From contig NZ_CP053985.1 of the NCBI RefSeq assembly GCF_013267355.1, positions 3,100,001 through 3,164,000 of the forward strand: 64,000 nt of DNA. The letters run 5' to 3'. Position numbers and translations under genes: made by a program. The DNA comes from Achromobacter pestifer. GTDB lineage: Bacteria; Pseudomonadota; Gammaproteobacteria; Burkholderiales; Burkholderiaceae_B. The notes below the pieces were generated by a model that did no database searches, had not been told where the DNA came from, and worked only from the letters and a program-made list of their open reading frames with translations. This document shows, piece after piece, positions 25,815 to 34,344 of this stretch; the first letter of the stretch is position 1, and the number at the start of each line of letters is the position of its first letter.

Positions 25815-27077
25815 ATGGCTGGATCTCTTTCCCACTTGCGCGTGCTGGACCTGACCCGTGTGCTGGCCGGGCCCTGGTGCACTCAGATGCTGGCCGACCT
25901 GGGGGCTGACGTCATCAAGGTGGAGCGCCCCGTGCTGGGCGACGATACCCGGCATTGGGGGCCGCCCTGGATCGAGAACGGCGACGGCGAGCGTGTGGGT
26001 GATTCGGCCTACTTCACGTCCGCCAACCGCAACAAACGCTCCGTCGCCATCGACATCTCGACCCCGCAGGGGCAGGAACTGGTGCGCGAACTCGCGCGCC
26101 AGTGCGACGTGCTGGTGGAAAACTACAAGGTCGGCGATCTGGCCCGGTACGGTCTGTCGTACACCCACTTGCGCGAAGTGAATCCGCGCCTGGTCTATTG
26201 CTCCATCACAGGCTATGGACAGGACGGGCCGTGCGCGCACTTGCCGGGTTACGACTTCATTTTTCAGGGCGAAGGCGGACTGATGAGCATCACCGGCGAG
26301 CGCGACGACAAGCCGGGTGGCGGTCCGATGAAATCGGCCATTGCCGTCGCCGACGTGCTGACCGGCTTGAACGCCACCATAGGCATACTATCGGCCATCG
26401 AGAGTCGGCACGCGACCGGCGCCGGCCAGCATATCGACGTCGCCCTGCTGGATACGGTCGTCAATTTTGGCGCTAACCAGATCGCCAGCTATTTCGCCAG
26501 CGGCGTGATTCCGCGCCGCTGGGGCAACGAGCATCCCAACCTCGCGCCCTACCAGACCTTTCCCACCGCAGACGGGCACATCATCATCGGCTGCGGCAAC
26601 GACGGTCAGTTCCGCAGATTGTGCGAGCTGATCGGCGTGCCTGACATGCTCAGCGATCCGCGCTTCGCGGACATGCCCGGCCGCAACGTCAACCGCGCCG
26701 CCCTGGTGGGCGCGTTGGAGCAGGTGTTCCGGGCGCAGCCGTCCAGGCATTGGTTGGGCCTGCTCGCTAACTCCGAAGTCCCGAACGGCTCCATCAACAA
26801 CTATGCGCAGGTATTCGAGCATCCACAGGTGATGCATCGCGGCCTGCGCGTGGATATGCCCCACCCGGGGGGGGCGACGGTGGGCATGGTTGCCAATCCG
26901 ATCCGCCTGTCCGCCACGCCGGTGGAGTACCGGTATCCCCCGCCAATGCGCGGACAACATACCGCCGAGGTGCTTGCATCGCTGCTCAATAAGTCGGGCG
27001 CCGACATCGAGGCGCTGGAAGCAACACGAATCATCGAGACCAGGAACATCCCATGCACGACTGCCAATACGCTTTGA
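25815..27077 (+). CDS. Family III (CaiB/BaiF) CoA-transferase
   Basis: This 420-residue enzyme opens MAGSLSHLRVLDLTRVLAGPWCTQMLADLGADVIKVE, the classic family III start (given here in two parts: LRVLDLTRVLAGPWCTQML then ADLGADVIKVE). SAIAVADVLTGLNATIGI near residue 178 carries the catalytic aspartate in VAD. It transfers CoA from a donor such as succinyl-CoA to a carboxylic acid, so it probably activates the substrate of the pathway. ATG 25815 has GAGG upstream; ATG 25785 overlaps the operator and lacks a ribosome site. It overlaps the acyl-CoA dehydrogenase gene by 25 bp. Confidence 0.9.
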   Translation: MAGSLSHLRVLDLTRVLAGPWCTQMLADLGADVIKVERPVLGDDTRHWGPPWIENGDGERVGDSAYFTSANRNKRSVAIDISTPQGQELVRELARQCDVLVENYKVGDLARYGLSYTHLREVNPRLVYCSITGYGQDGPCAHLPGYDFIFQGEGGLMSITGERDDKPGGGPMKSAIAVADVLTGLNATIGILSAIESRHATGAGQHIDVALLDTVVNFGANQIASYFASGVIPRRWGNEHPNLAPYQTFPTADGHIIIGCGNDGQFRRLCELIGVPDMLSDPRFADMPGRNVNRAALVGALEQVFRAQPSRHWLGLLANSEVPNGSINNYAQVFEHPQVMHRGLRVDMPHPGGATVGMVANPIRLSATPVEYRYPPPMRGQHTAEVLASLLNKSGADIEALEATRIIETRNIPCTTANTL

Positions 27078-28207
27078 ACGACGATCAGCTGCAGATACAG
27101 GATCTCATCAGGCGCGTGGCGCGAGAAAAGGTCGCGCCGCGAGCCAACGAGATCGATAGCAGCGCCGAGTATCCCCATGACATGTATGCCCTGCTCAAAG
27201 AGCTGGGACTGTTCACTCTCCCATTCCCCGAGCAGTATGGCGGGGCGGGCAGCATGTTGTCGGCATGCCTGGCGATCGAGGAGTTCGGCCGCGTTTGCTA
27301 CAACACGGCGTACCTGCTGCTGGTGCAGTGGGTGCCATTCGGCGCGATCCTGCACGGCGGCACCGAGGAGCAGAAGGCGCGGCTGCTGCCCGGCCTGGCC
27401 AGCGGCGACCTGCGCGGCGCATTCTCCACCACCGAGGCCCAGAGCGGTTCGGACGTCAGCGGCATCAAGACCCGCGCCGAGAAGGTCGACGGCGGCTTCC
27501 TGCTGAACGGCGCCAAGATTTGGTGCACCAATTCGGATATCGCGGATTTCATCCTGGTGGCGGCAAAGTACCGCGAAGAGGGCAAAGACGGAATCAGCCT
27601 CTTCATCGTCGAGAAAGGTACGCCTGGCCTGCAGGTTGGACGCAAGGAAGAAAAGATGGGGGCGCGCGGTGTGCCGTCCTGCCCGCTGTTTCTCGACAAC
27701 GTGCTTGTGCCCGACGCGAACATGCTGGGCGGCGGGTTCAGGGCGGTAATGGAGGCCTTCAACGCCAGCCGTCCGCTGATCGGGGCGCGCGGCGTCGGCC
27801 TGGCCCAGGGCGCGCTGGACCACGCAATCGAATTTGTCACCAATCGCACCGCATTCGGCCAACAAGTCAGTGAATTCCAGGGTGTGCGCTGGATGCTGGC
27901 CGACATGGCGATGCAGACCGAGGCCGCGCGCCAGTTGGTTTATCGCGCGGCCTCGCTGGTGGATGGCGGCGCGCCGGCGTCGGCCCTGGCCCCGGTGGCG
28001 GCGATGGCGAAATGCTTTGCCAGCGACACCGCCATGAAGGTCGCGACCGATGCCGTGCAGCTGTTCGGTGCGGCGGGAATCTCGTCGGAGTATCCGATCA
28101 ACCGCTATTTCAGGGATGCCAAGGTGCTGCAGATCATCGAGGGCACCAACCAGATCCAACGCAACATCATTTCGAACAGCCTGTTGGGCCGTCCGGCCCG
28201 CAAGTAA
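27053..28207 (+). CDS. Acyl-CoA dehydrogenase
   Basis: This 384-residue FAD enzyme has the usual three domains: helical N-terminus, beta domain with AFSTTEAQSGSDVSGIKT near residue 123 and WCTNSDIADFILVAA near 157, and helical C-terminus. The catalytic glutamate is in LQIIEGTNQIQRN near residue 364, the position used in short/medium-chain and glutaryl-type members. It introduces a 2,3-double bond into an acyl-CoA and passes electrons to ETF, encoded at 18476-20157. It is the second gene of the 25815-30589 operon. Confidence 0.92.
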   Translation: MHDCQYALNDDQLQIQDLIRRVAREKVAPRANEIDSSAEYPHDMYALLKELGLFTLPFPEQYGGAGSMLSACLAIEEFGRVCYNTAYLLLVQWVPFGAILHGGTEEQKARLLPGLASGDLRGAFSTTEAQSGSDVSGIKTRAEKVDGGFLLNGAKIWCTNSDIADFILVAAKYREEGKDGISLFIVEKGTPGLQVGRKEEKMGARGVPSCPLFLDNVLVPDANMLGGGFRAVMEAFNASRPLIGARGVGLAQGALDHAIEFVTNRTAFGQQVSEFQGVRWMLADMAMQTEAARQLVYRAASLVDGGAPASALAPVAAMAKCFASDTAMKVATDAVQLFGAAGISSEYPINRYFRDAKVLQIIEGTNQIQRNIISNSLLGRPARK

Positions 28208-28230
28208 AAAACACACACAAGGAGACCGCG

Positions 28231-28704
28231 ATGAACCGCGAAGAAATCGAAACCGTAGGCCTGGGCATGTACTTCGAAGACCTGCCGGTCGGACGCAAGT
28301 TCAAGACGCTGGGACGCACTATCCAGGATGCGGATGTATGCGCCTTCATCAATTGCATACATATGACCGAGGTCCTGTTCACCGACATGGAATTCGTCAA
28401 GAACGAATCCGACATCAAGGGCCGCTTCGCGCCGGGGTCGTTCGTGTATGGCATCTCGGAAGGGTTGCTGACTCAATCGACCATGCAGAAGACGGGCTAC
28501 GCCTTTCTGAATATGGAACTGGACATCAAAGGTCCGGCTTTCGTCGGCGACACCATCCATGTCGAGTGCGAAGTGATAGAGGCGCGCCTGTCCAACAGCC
28601 GCCCGGGGCGGGGCCTGGTGCGTACCTTCAACAAAGTGGTCAAGCAGGACGGCACGGTCGTGATGACGTACACCCCGCTGCGCATGATCAAGTGCCGTAA
28701 CTAA
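28231..28704 (+). CDS. MaoC-like hot-dog protein without the canonical hydratase Asp
   Basis: This 157-residue single hot-dog protein has the entry MYFEDLPVGRKFKTLGRTI and the later GDTIHVECEV segment typical of MaoC-type proteins. In the hydratase-2 motif region it reads FINCIHMTEVLF, keeping the histidine but not the aspartate five residues before it. Classical (R)-enoyl-CoA hydration is therefore uncertain; a thioesterase or a different lyase role is possible. GGAG before 28231 fixes the start. It sits between acyl-CoA dehydrogenase and a hydroxyacyl-CoA dehydrogenase-like SDR, where a hydratase would be expected. Confidence 0.78.
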   Translation: MNREEIETVGLGMYFEDLPVGRKFKTLGRTIQDADVCAFINCIHMTEVLFTDMEFVKNESDIKGRFAPGSFVYGISEGLLTQSTMQKTGYAFLNMELDIKGPAFVGDTIHVECEVIEARLSNSRPGRGLVRTFNKVVKQDGTVVMTYTPLRMIKCRN

Positions 28705-28724
28705 GACCAGCCAGGAGAGAAACC

Positions 28725-29492
28725 ATGAAGGGTCTGCAAGACAAGGTTGTGATCGTCACGGGCGGCAGCGGCGGCATCGGTGCCGCGCTGTGCGAACGCT
28801 TCGCCGAGGAAGGCGCCAAGGTCGCCATATTCGACCTGAACGCCGAAGGGGCGGGGCAGGTCGCCGCGCGCATCCGGGAACAGGGCGGCCAGGCATCCGC
28901 GTATCGCGTGGACATTACCGACTATGCCGGGATCGCCGCCGCCGTCGCCCGAGTCGAGGGGGAGCAGGGGCCGGTCGACGTGCTGGTCAACAATGCGGGC
29001 TGGGACCATGCCGCGCGGTTCCTCGACACCGAGCCGGAGCTGTGGGACAAGATCATCAACATCAATCTGAAAGGTCCCATCAACCTGCACCACGCGGTGC
29101 TCAAGGGCATGGTCGCCCGCGGCAAGGGCCGTGTCGTCAACATCGCGTCCGATGCAGGCCGCGTTGGTTCTTCCGGGGAATCGGTGTATTCGGCCTGCAA
29201 GGGGGGGATCATTGCGTTCACCAAGACCATGGCGCGCGAGGTCGCGCGCAAGCAGATCAACGTCAACGTGGTCTGCCCCGGTCCGACTGATACTCCGCTC
29301 TTCCGCGATTTCGCCGGCGAAGGCGAAAGCGGCGCCAAGCTGCGTAACGCACTGGAGAAGGCCATCCCGTTCGGCCGGCTGGGTCAGCCCGGCGATGTGG
29401 TCGGTGCGGTGTGCTTCCTGGCGTCGGACGACGCGGCATTCATCACCGGCCAGGTTGTCTCGGTATCGGGTGGATTGACCATGGCGGGCTAG
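28725..29492 (+). CDS. SDR-family hydroxyacyl-CoA dehydrogenase, BadH-like
   Basis: This 255-residue short-chain dehydrogenase has TGGSGGIGAAL at the N-terminus, NNAGWD near residue 90 and the catalytic set around NIASDAGRVGSSGESVYSACK (Ser, then Tyr-x-x-x-Lys). The stretches VNNAGWD, SDAGRVGSSGE and CPGPTDT closely resemble BadH, the 2-hydroxycyclohexanecarboxyl-CoA dehydrogenase of Rhodopseudomonas. This supports oxidation of a 3-hydroxyacyl-CoA on an alicyclic or branched substrate, with NAD+. The gene follows the MaoC-like gene by 20 bp. Confidence 0.85.
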   Translation: MKGLQDKVVIVTGGSGGIGAALCERFAEEGAKVAIFDLNAEGAGQVAARIREQGGQASAYRVDITDYAGIAAAVARVEGEQGPVDVLVNNAGWDHAARFLDTEPELWDKIININLKGPINLHHAVLKGMVARGKGRVVNIASDAGRVGSSGESVYSACKGGIIAFTKTMAREVARKQINVNVVCPGPTDTPLFRDFAGEGESGAKLRNALEKAIPFGRLGQPGDVVGAVCFLASDDAAFITGQVVSVSGGLTMAG

Positions 29493-29554
29493 ATTCCGCC
29501 AGCAAAACAGGGCGCGCAGCGCCCGTGGCCGAAAGGCAGGAACAGGAGACAAGC

Positions 29555-30589
29555 ATGATTCACTGCAAGCAATCCCGCAGGGCGTCCAGCGGCGGCCGTC
29601 GCGGATACGCATGGCTGGCCAGCATCACGGGCTCGGCTGTCATGGCGATCGTGGCGGGCATGGCGGCGCCCGACGCCATGGCCCAGGAAAACTATCCTTC
29701 CAAACCCATCAAGGTCGTCCTGGGTTTTTCCGCCGGCGGGGGGACCGATGCGATCGCGCGCGCACTGGCGAAACACATGGCTGGCACGCTGGGTGCGAAC
29801 GTGTTGATCGACAACAAACCCGGCGCCAACGGCAACATTGCCGCCGAGGAAGTCAGCCGGGCAGCGGGCGACGGCTATACCCTGCTGTACAACACGTCAT
29901 CCATTGCCTCGAGTCCCGCGCTTTACAGCAAACGGCTGTCCTACGACGTGAGCAAGGACCTCGCGCCAATCGCGCTCACGGCCAGCCTGCCGATCGTGCT
30001 GGTTGTGCCGGCAAAGTCGCCATTCAAGACCGTGCAGGAACTGGTGGCCTACGCCAAGGCGAATCCCGGCAAGCTCAACTACGCGTCGGCGGGCAACGGC
30101 AACGTGACTCATCTGGCCGCGTTGTCGTTCGAGGATGCCGTTGGCATCAAGGGCATGCACATTCCCTACAAGGGCGAGGCGCCCGCGCTGGTAGACCTGA
30201 TGGCCGGCATGGTCGACTACTACTTCGCGACTTCGGCCGGCGCCATTCCCGCGGTCAAGTCGGGACGCCTGAAGGCGCTGGCGGTTGCGACGAAGGCACC
30301 GCTGGATACGCTGCCGGATGTGCCCACGCTGGATGCAACGGTGGCCAAAGGCCTGGAGATGTCGGCATGGTCCGGAATGATGGCGCCAGCAGGAACGCCG
30401 CCGGCTATCGTCGCCAAACTCAATGGCGCAGTTGAAAAGGCCTTGGCGGACAAGGAAGTGCAAGCGTATTTTGCCAACCAGAGCGCGCAGGCTTCGTCGT
30501 CCACGCCTCAGGAATATGGCGCGTTCCTCGACAAGGAGATTGACGCCTTGGCCAAGGTCATCAAGAAGGCCGGCGTAACGTTGGATTGA
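29555..30589 (+). CDS. Bug/TctC-family periplasmic solute receptor
   Basis: This 344-residue receptor has a long, arginine-rich N-region before the hydrophobic core (WLASITGSAVMAIVAGMAAP) and a cleavage site near AMAQEN at about residue 45. NYPSKPIKVVLGFSAGGGTD, DNKPGANGNIAAEEVS and GDGYTLLYN follow. ATG 29555 is preceded by AGGAG. It is the last gene of the CoA-transferase operon, so its ligand is probably the acid that operon degrades. It is distinct from, but clearly related to, the receptor at 24639. Confidence 0.9.
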   Translation: MIHCKQSRRASSGGRRGYAWLASITGSAVMAIVAGMAAPDAMAQENYPSKPIKVVLGFSAGGGTDAIARALAKHMAGTLGANVLIDNKPGANGNIAAEEVSRAAGDGYTLLYNTSSIASSPALYSKRLSYDVSKDLAPIALTASLPIVLVVPAKSPFKTVQELVAYAKANPGKLNYASAGNGNVTHLAALSFEDAVGIKGMHIPYKGEAPALVDLMAGMVDYYFATSAGAIPAVKSGRLKALAVATKAPLDTLPDVPTLDATVAKGLEMSAWSGMMAPAGTPPAIVAKLNGAVEKALADKEVQAYFANQSAQASSSTPQEYGAFLDKEIDALAKVIKKAGVTLD

Positions 30590-30605
30590 CGCTAGGCCAG
30601 TTGCA

Positions 30606-30638
30606 GCGGGCGGCAACGCAAAGGCTGTTGCCGCCCGC
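30606..30638. terminator. Hairpin between the Bug receptor and the YhdH-type reductase
   Basis: GCGGGCGGCAAC and GTTGCCGCCCGC form a perfect 12-bp stem with a nine-base loop. It lies 16 bp after one gene and 14 bp after the converging one, so it can serve both directions. There is no clear T-run. Confidence 0.75.
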
Positions 30639-30652
30639 CGTCCGTACCGAAA

Positions 30653-31669
30653 TCAGGCCGGAAATGCCACGATGGTCCTACCCCAGGACCGACCTTCCAG
30701 CATGCATTGAAGTTGTTGAGCAAGCTCGTCGAGCGTGATGGTCTTCACCAGTTCCAGCGTGTGCTGGGGCCTGAGGTCGCCAGCGAGGCGAGCCCAAAGC
30801 TCGGCTTCCAGATCCAGGTAGTAGGTCAGGTTGACGCCGATGAGGCGCACACCGCGCAGGATGAAGGGCAGTACGCTGGTGGACAATTCGTTGCCGGCCA
30901 CGTTGCCGAAACTGGCCACGCATCCCCGCGGCATGGTGGACCGGAGCATCAGGTCCAGCGGCTTGCCTCCCAACGCGTCCAGCCCGCCAGCCCAGCGGGC
31001 CGGCTCCAGCGGCCTGCCTTGGTCGACCAGATCCGTGGCGCCTAGAACGGTCTGGGCTCCCAGGGCTTGCAGATAGGCCGCCTGGCCAGCCTTGGAGCTT
31101 ACCGCCGCGACCCGGTATTGCAGCCGCGCCAGCATCTCGATAGCCATGCTCGAGACAGCGCCGGTCGCTCCGTTGACGAGGATTTCGCCCTGTTCGGGCT
31201 GGCAGCGCGCCTCCTGCAGCAGATGGACGGCGAGCGCGGCCGTATAGCCGGCGATACCGAGCGTGGCGGCATCGCGCAGCGCGAACCCTCCGGGCAGCTT
31301 GATGACCCAGTCTGCGGGCACGCGCAAGTACTCCGAGAATCCACCGTCGTGGTCCACGCCGAAGCCCCGTCCAAGCACGGCAACTTCGTCGCCTTCCCGG
31401 AACCTGGGGTCGCCGGATGCCACGATCCATCCCGAGGCGTCACTGCCTGCGACGCGGGGGAACTTCCGGATGACGTTGCCATGCTCGGTCGTGGCCAGTG
31501 CATCCTTGTAATTGACGCCGGCGTACGCCGTGCGTATGACCACATCCCCTGGCGATAGATCGGCCAGGGTCAGGCGCGCGAGGCCAGAGGTCATTGGGCC
31601 GTCGCGCCGGATCTGGTAAGCGCGGAATGCGCCGTGGCCCGGCGTGCCGTCCTTGGGTGCTGATTGCAT
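30653..31669 (-). CDS. YhdH/AcuI-type acrylyl-CoA (quinone) reductase, MDR superfamily
   Basis: This 338-residue NADPH-dependent medium-chain reductase has AGVNYKDALATTEHG near residue 51, the hallmark of the YhdH/AcuI family. It continues with PRVAGSDASGWIVASGDPRF and the nucleotide-binding region ILVNGATGAVSSMAIEML near 160. AcuI members reduce acryloyl-CoA to propionyl-CoA. ATG 31669 has AAGGAG upstream on this strand. It diverges from the IclR gene, with an IclR-type dyad between them. Confidence 0.87.
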   Translation of the reverse strand: MQSAPKDGTPGHGAFRAYQIRRDGPMTSGLARLTLADLSPGDVVIRTAYAGVNYKDALATTEHGNVIRKFPRVAGSDASGWIVASGDPRFREGDEVAVLGRGFGVDHDGGFSEYLRVPADWVIKLPGGFALRDAATLGIAGYTAALAVHLLQEARCQPEQGEILVNGATGAVSSMAIEMLARLQYRVAAVSSKAGQAAYLQALGAQTVLGATDLVDQGRPLEPARWAGGLDALGGKPLDLMLRSTMPRGCVASFGNVAGNELSTSVLPFILRGVRLIGVNLTYYLDLEAELWARLAGDLRPQHTLELVKTITLDELAQQLQCMLEGRSWGRTIVAFPA

Positions 31670-31749
31670 TGAGGTCTCCTTGTTCTTGCGGCTTTTTTCA
31701 TCGTTGCGCCGGTTCAAGCGGCGCTGTGTTTACAGGTATCATTCGAGAA

Positions 31750-31766
31750 TATGAACGCAGTGCATA
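31750..31766. promoter_or_regulatory. IclR-type operator candidate, site 3 (autoregulation)
   Basis: TATGAAC-GCA-GTGCATA matches the shared dyad with one mismatch in the right arm. It lies 30 bp before the IclR start and 80 bp before the divergent YhdH-type gene. Confidence 0.6.
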
Positions 31767-31796
31767 TACATTGCTCCAGGCTGATCTGACCCATTC

Positions 31797-32588
31797 ATGA
31801 AAACCCGATCCGAAACGAGTCCCGCTACTTCCGAGCCCCGCTCCCTGCTGCGGATTCTCGGCATCTTTGAGGTGCTGGCGCGCGGGACCGGCGGCGCCAC
31901 GCTCGCGGAACTGAGCAGCGAGCTCGAGGCCCCCAAGAGCAGCCTGCTCTTGTTGTTGCGGCCCTTGGTGGCCCATAAGTACCTGATGCACGCGGCCGGG
32001 CGCTATGAGCTGGGGCCATCCATCTTCCAGTTGTCGGCCGAGGTACTGGCCAGCGCGGGCGTCACCAAGATCCTGCGGCCCTATATCGAGGAGCTGGCGG
32101 CGCGTTGCGAGGAAAGCGTGTTCCTGGCGTTGATCGACAAGGAAGCGAAGACGGTTACCTATATCGATGGCATCGACAGCAAGCAACCGGTCCGGTACTC
32201 GGTGCCGATCGGCACGAAGCGGCCGCTGCACGTGTCGGCCGCGGGTAAGCTGCTGTTCGCGTTTCAGGACCAGGCTTGGCAAAAGAAATACCTCAAGGCC
32301 GCAAAACTCAAGCCCATGACTGGCAAGCCTCTGCCGGACAAGGAGGCTTTCGAGTTACAGCTGCAGGAAATACGCGCGTCCGGAATTGCGGTGAGCATGG
32401 GTGAGGCAGTTGCAGGCGCATCCGGCATCGCCGCGCCGATCATCAAGGCTGACGGCACCGCCAGCTACGCCCTGATGATTGCGGCGCCCAGCGACCGTTT
32501 CGTGCAGTCGCTGCCCGCCTTGCGGCAGCTGCTGCAGGAAGTGGCCGCGGATGCTTCCGCAACCTTACGGCATATGCCCGGCAACTGA
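31797..32588 (+). CDS. IclR-family transcriptional regulator
   Basis: This 263-residue protein has an N-terminal winged helix (about residues 15-75, with [14 protein letters not shown] and [20 protein letters not shown]) and an IclR effector domain. [20 protein letters not shown] near 140 and [22 protein letters not shown] near 197 are typical ligand-pocket segments. Four related dyads at promoters in this island make it the probable common regulator. Its 3' end overlaps that of the converging CoA-transferase gene by 24 bp. Confidence 0.92.
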   Translation: MKTRSETSPATSEPRSLLRILGIFEVLARGTGGATLAELSSELEAPKSSLLLLLRPLVAHKYLMHAAGRYELGPSIFQLSAEVLASAGVTKILRPYIEELAARCEESVFLALIDKEAKTVTYIDGIDSKQPVRYSVPIGTKRPLHVSAAGKLLFAFQDQAWQKKYLKAAKLKPMTGKPLPDKEAFELQLQEIRASGIAVSMGEAVAGASGIAAPIIKADGTASYALMIAAPSDRFVQSLPALRQLLQEVAADASATLRHMPGN

Positions 32589-33731
32589 GGCCTGCGCCAG
32601 CTCGCTGCGCCATTGTGTCTGTTCGTCGGGCGATAACCATCCCGTCAGCGCCGCTTCCATCGTGCTGGCGCTGGCGGCCTCGGGCGGCGTTGGTTTTCGG
32701 GGGGCCGTGCGCGAGAAGCGCGGGGCAGGCGCCGGCTGCATGACGCCGGCGACCTCGATCAGGACTTCCCGCTCCCGCATATGAGGGTGCTCGGCGGCCT
32801 GGTCCAGCGATAGCACCGGCGCCACGCATACGTCCGTCGTACCGAGCAGTTCACACCATTGCGCCTGCGTCTTCTTCCTGAAAGCGTCGGCGAGGATGGA
32901 CCTGGCCAGCGGCCATCCGTCGCGGTCGGCCTGGCGGCCGAGTGATTCACGGTCCAGGCCCATGAGTTCGAGCAGCTTGTCGTGGAACTTGCGTTCCAGC
33001 GGCGCGACGGATATCCACTTGCCATCGGCGCACTCGTAGACATCATAGAAATAAGCGCCAGAATCCAGCATGTTGTGGCCACGCTTGTCGTTCCAAAGCC
33101 CGGCCGCATGCAGGCCGAACAGGGAGGTCGCGAGCGAAGCGGTGCCGTCCACGATGGCGGCATCGACGACCTGGCCCTGTCCTGACCGAGCCGCTTCGAT
33201 GATGGCGGCGAGTACGCCCAGGGCCAGGTACAACGCGCCGCCGCCGAAGTCTCCCACCAGATTCAGGGGCGGGGTGGGCGGCTGGCCTTCGCGGCCCATG
33301 GCGTGCAACACGCCGGTCAGGCCGATGTAATTGAGATCATGGCCGGCTACCTGGGCCAGCGGCCCGGTCTGGCCCCAGCCTGTCATCCGGCCGTAGACCA
33401 GCCGTGGATTGCGCGCCAGACAGGAGTCGGGTCCCAGTCCCAGGCGTTCCATCACACCGGGCCGGAAGCCCTCGAGCAGGGCGTCGGCGCCTTCGATGAG
33501 GCGCAGCACCAGACCCCGCGCCGCGGCGCTCTTGAGGTCCAGGGCGATGGCCTTGCGGTTGCGCAACAGCAAGTTGAACCTGAGCGGACGCTCGATGCCC
33601 AGCGACGGGGGTTCGGGCCGGTCTATGCGCAGCACGGTAGCGCCCAGATCCGCGAGCAGCATTGCGGCCATCGGGCAGGGGCCTATGCCTGCGAACTCGA
33701 TGATCTTGATTCCCTTGAGCGGACCCATCAT
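32565..33731 (-). CDS. Family III CoA-transferase, alpha-methylacyl-CoA racemase-like
   Basis: This 388-residue protein has [19 protein letters not shown] at residues 13-31, the start typical of alpha-methylacyl-CoA racemases in the CaiB/BaiF fold. [17 protein letters not shown] near 156 holds the catalytic Asp and [13 protein letters not shown] near 112 is also conserved. Racemisation of a 2-methyl-branched acyl-CoA is the likely reaction, which hints that the pathway handles a branched intermediate. The start overlaps the stop of the thioesterase gene (ATGA); ATG 33728 is an alternative. Confidence 0.87.
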   Translation of the reverse strand: MMGPLKGIKIIEFAGIGPCPMAAMLLADLGATVLRIDRPEPPSLGIERPLRFNLLLRNRKAIALDLKSAAARGLVLRLIEGADALLEGFRPGVMERLGLGPDSCLARNPRLVYGRMTGWGQTGPLAQVAGHDLNYIGLTGVLHAMGREGQPPTPPLNLVGDFGGGALYLALGVLAAIIEAARSGQGQVVDAAIVDGTASLATSLFGLHAAGLWNDKRGHNMLDSGAYFYDVYECADGKWISVAPLERKFHDKLLELMGLDRESLGRQADRDGWPLARSILADAFRKKTQAQWCELLGTTDVCVAPVLSLDQAAEHPHMREREVLIEVAGVMQPAPAPRFSRTAPRKPTPPEAASASTMEAALTGWLSPDEQTQWRSELAQASVAGHMP

Positions 33732-34189
33732 GCGTCTCCCTGGCCGGCCAGGGGCGTCTGGGCGCCAGGCGCCGGGCTGGCGGGCGTCGGCACGAGGTAG
33801 AGCGCGCGGCCGCTGGCGATGAGATTGCCCTCCGTGTCCAACACGCGGGCATGGGCGGTCGCGAAACGCCTGCCCAGGTGTATGACCTGGCCTTCGGCCC
33901 GCAAGTCGCCGGGTTTGGCCATGCGGTGGAAGTCTACATGCATGTCGATCGTTGGGACGGGAACGCCCACTTTCAGGGCGACCGCATAGTCGCCGGCGGC
34001 GTCGATCAGCGTGGCAAGTATGCCGCCATGCGTGGAGCGGACATCCGGGTTCGAAATGAGTTCCTCACGCCATCGGATGCCGAGCGCGATGCCGTTGTCA
34101 TCGGCTCGCAGTACGGACATGCCCAACCATCGGTTCAAGGGACTGCGGTTGACGATGCGGCTTGCCTCTGTGAATGCGGTGGAACTCAT
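33728..34189 (-). CDS. PaaI-family hot-dog thioesterase
   Basis: This 153-residue protein has [19 protein letters not shown] near residue 52, the HGG-(V/I)-LATLxDxA motif of PaaI thioesterases, and [18 protein letters not shown] near 84. Such enzymes hydrolyse dead-end or excess CoA thioesters in aromatic and fatty-acid catabolism. It is the first gene of a two-gene minus-strand unit with the racemase-like gene and has an IclR-type operator about 65 bp upstream. Confidence 0.9.
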   Translation of the reverse strand: MSSTAFTEASRIVNRSPLNRWLGMSVLRADDNGIALGIRWREELISNPDVRSTHGGILATLIDAAGDYAVALKVGVPVPTIDMHVDFHRMAKPGDLRAEGQVIHLGRRFATAHARVLDTEGNLIASGRALYLVPTPASPAPGAQTPLAGQGDA

Positions 34190-34250
34190 AAGGCCTCATG
34201 TGGCTAGGTTTGCCCAACGGCCTTCGGCCGGGTGCGTCAGTGTTTTATTG

Positions 34251-34276
34251 GTTCATAATTATGAACGTCATTCATA
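34251..34276. promoter_or_regulatory. IclR-type operator candidate, site 4
   Basis: Two overlapping dyads are present: GTTCATA-AT-TATGAAC (34251-34266) and TATGAAC-GTC-ATTCATA (34260-34276). The second matches the shared 7-3-7 pattern with one mismatch. It lies upstream of the thioesterase gene. Confidence 0.6.
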
Positions 34277-34344
34277 AATATAACGATGGAGAAAAAGAAG
34301 TGTCAAGGTCGGAAATCCCGAGCCTCGCTTGTCGGCAGACGCTG

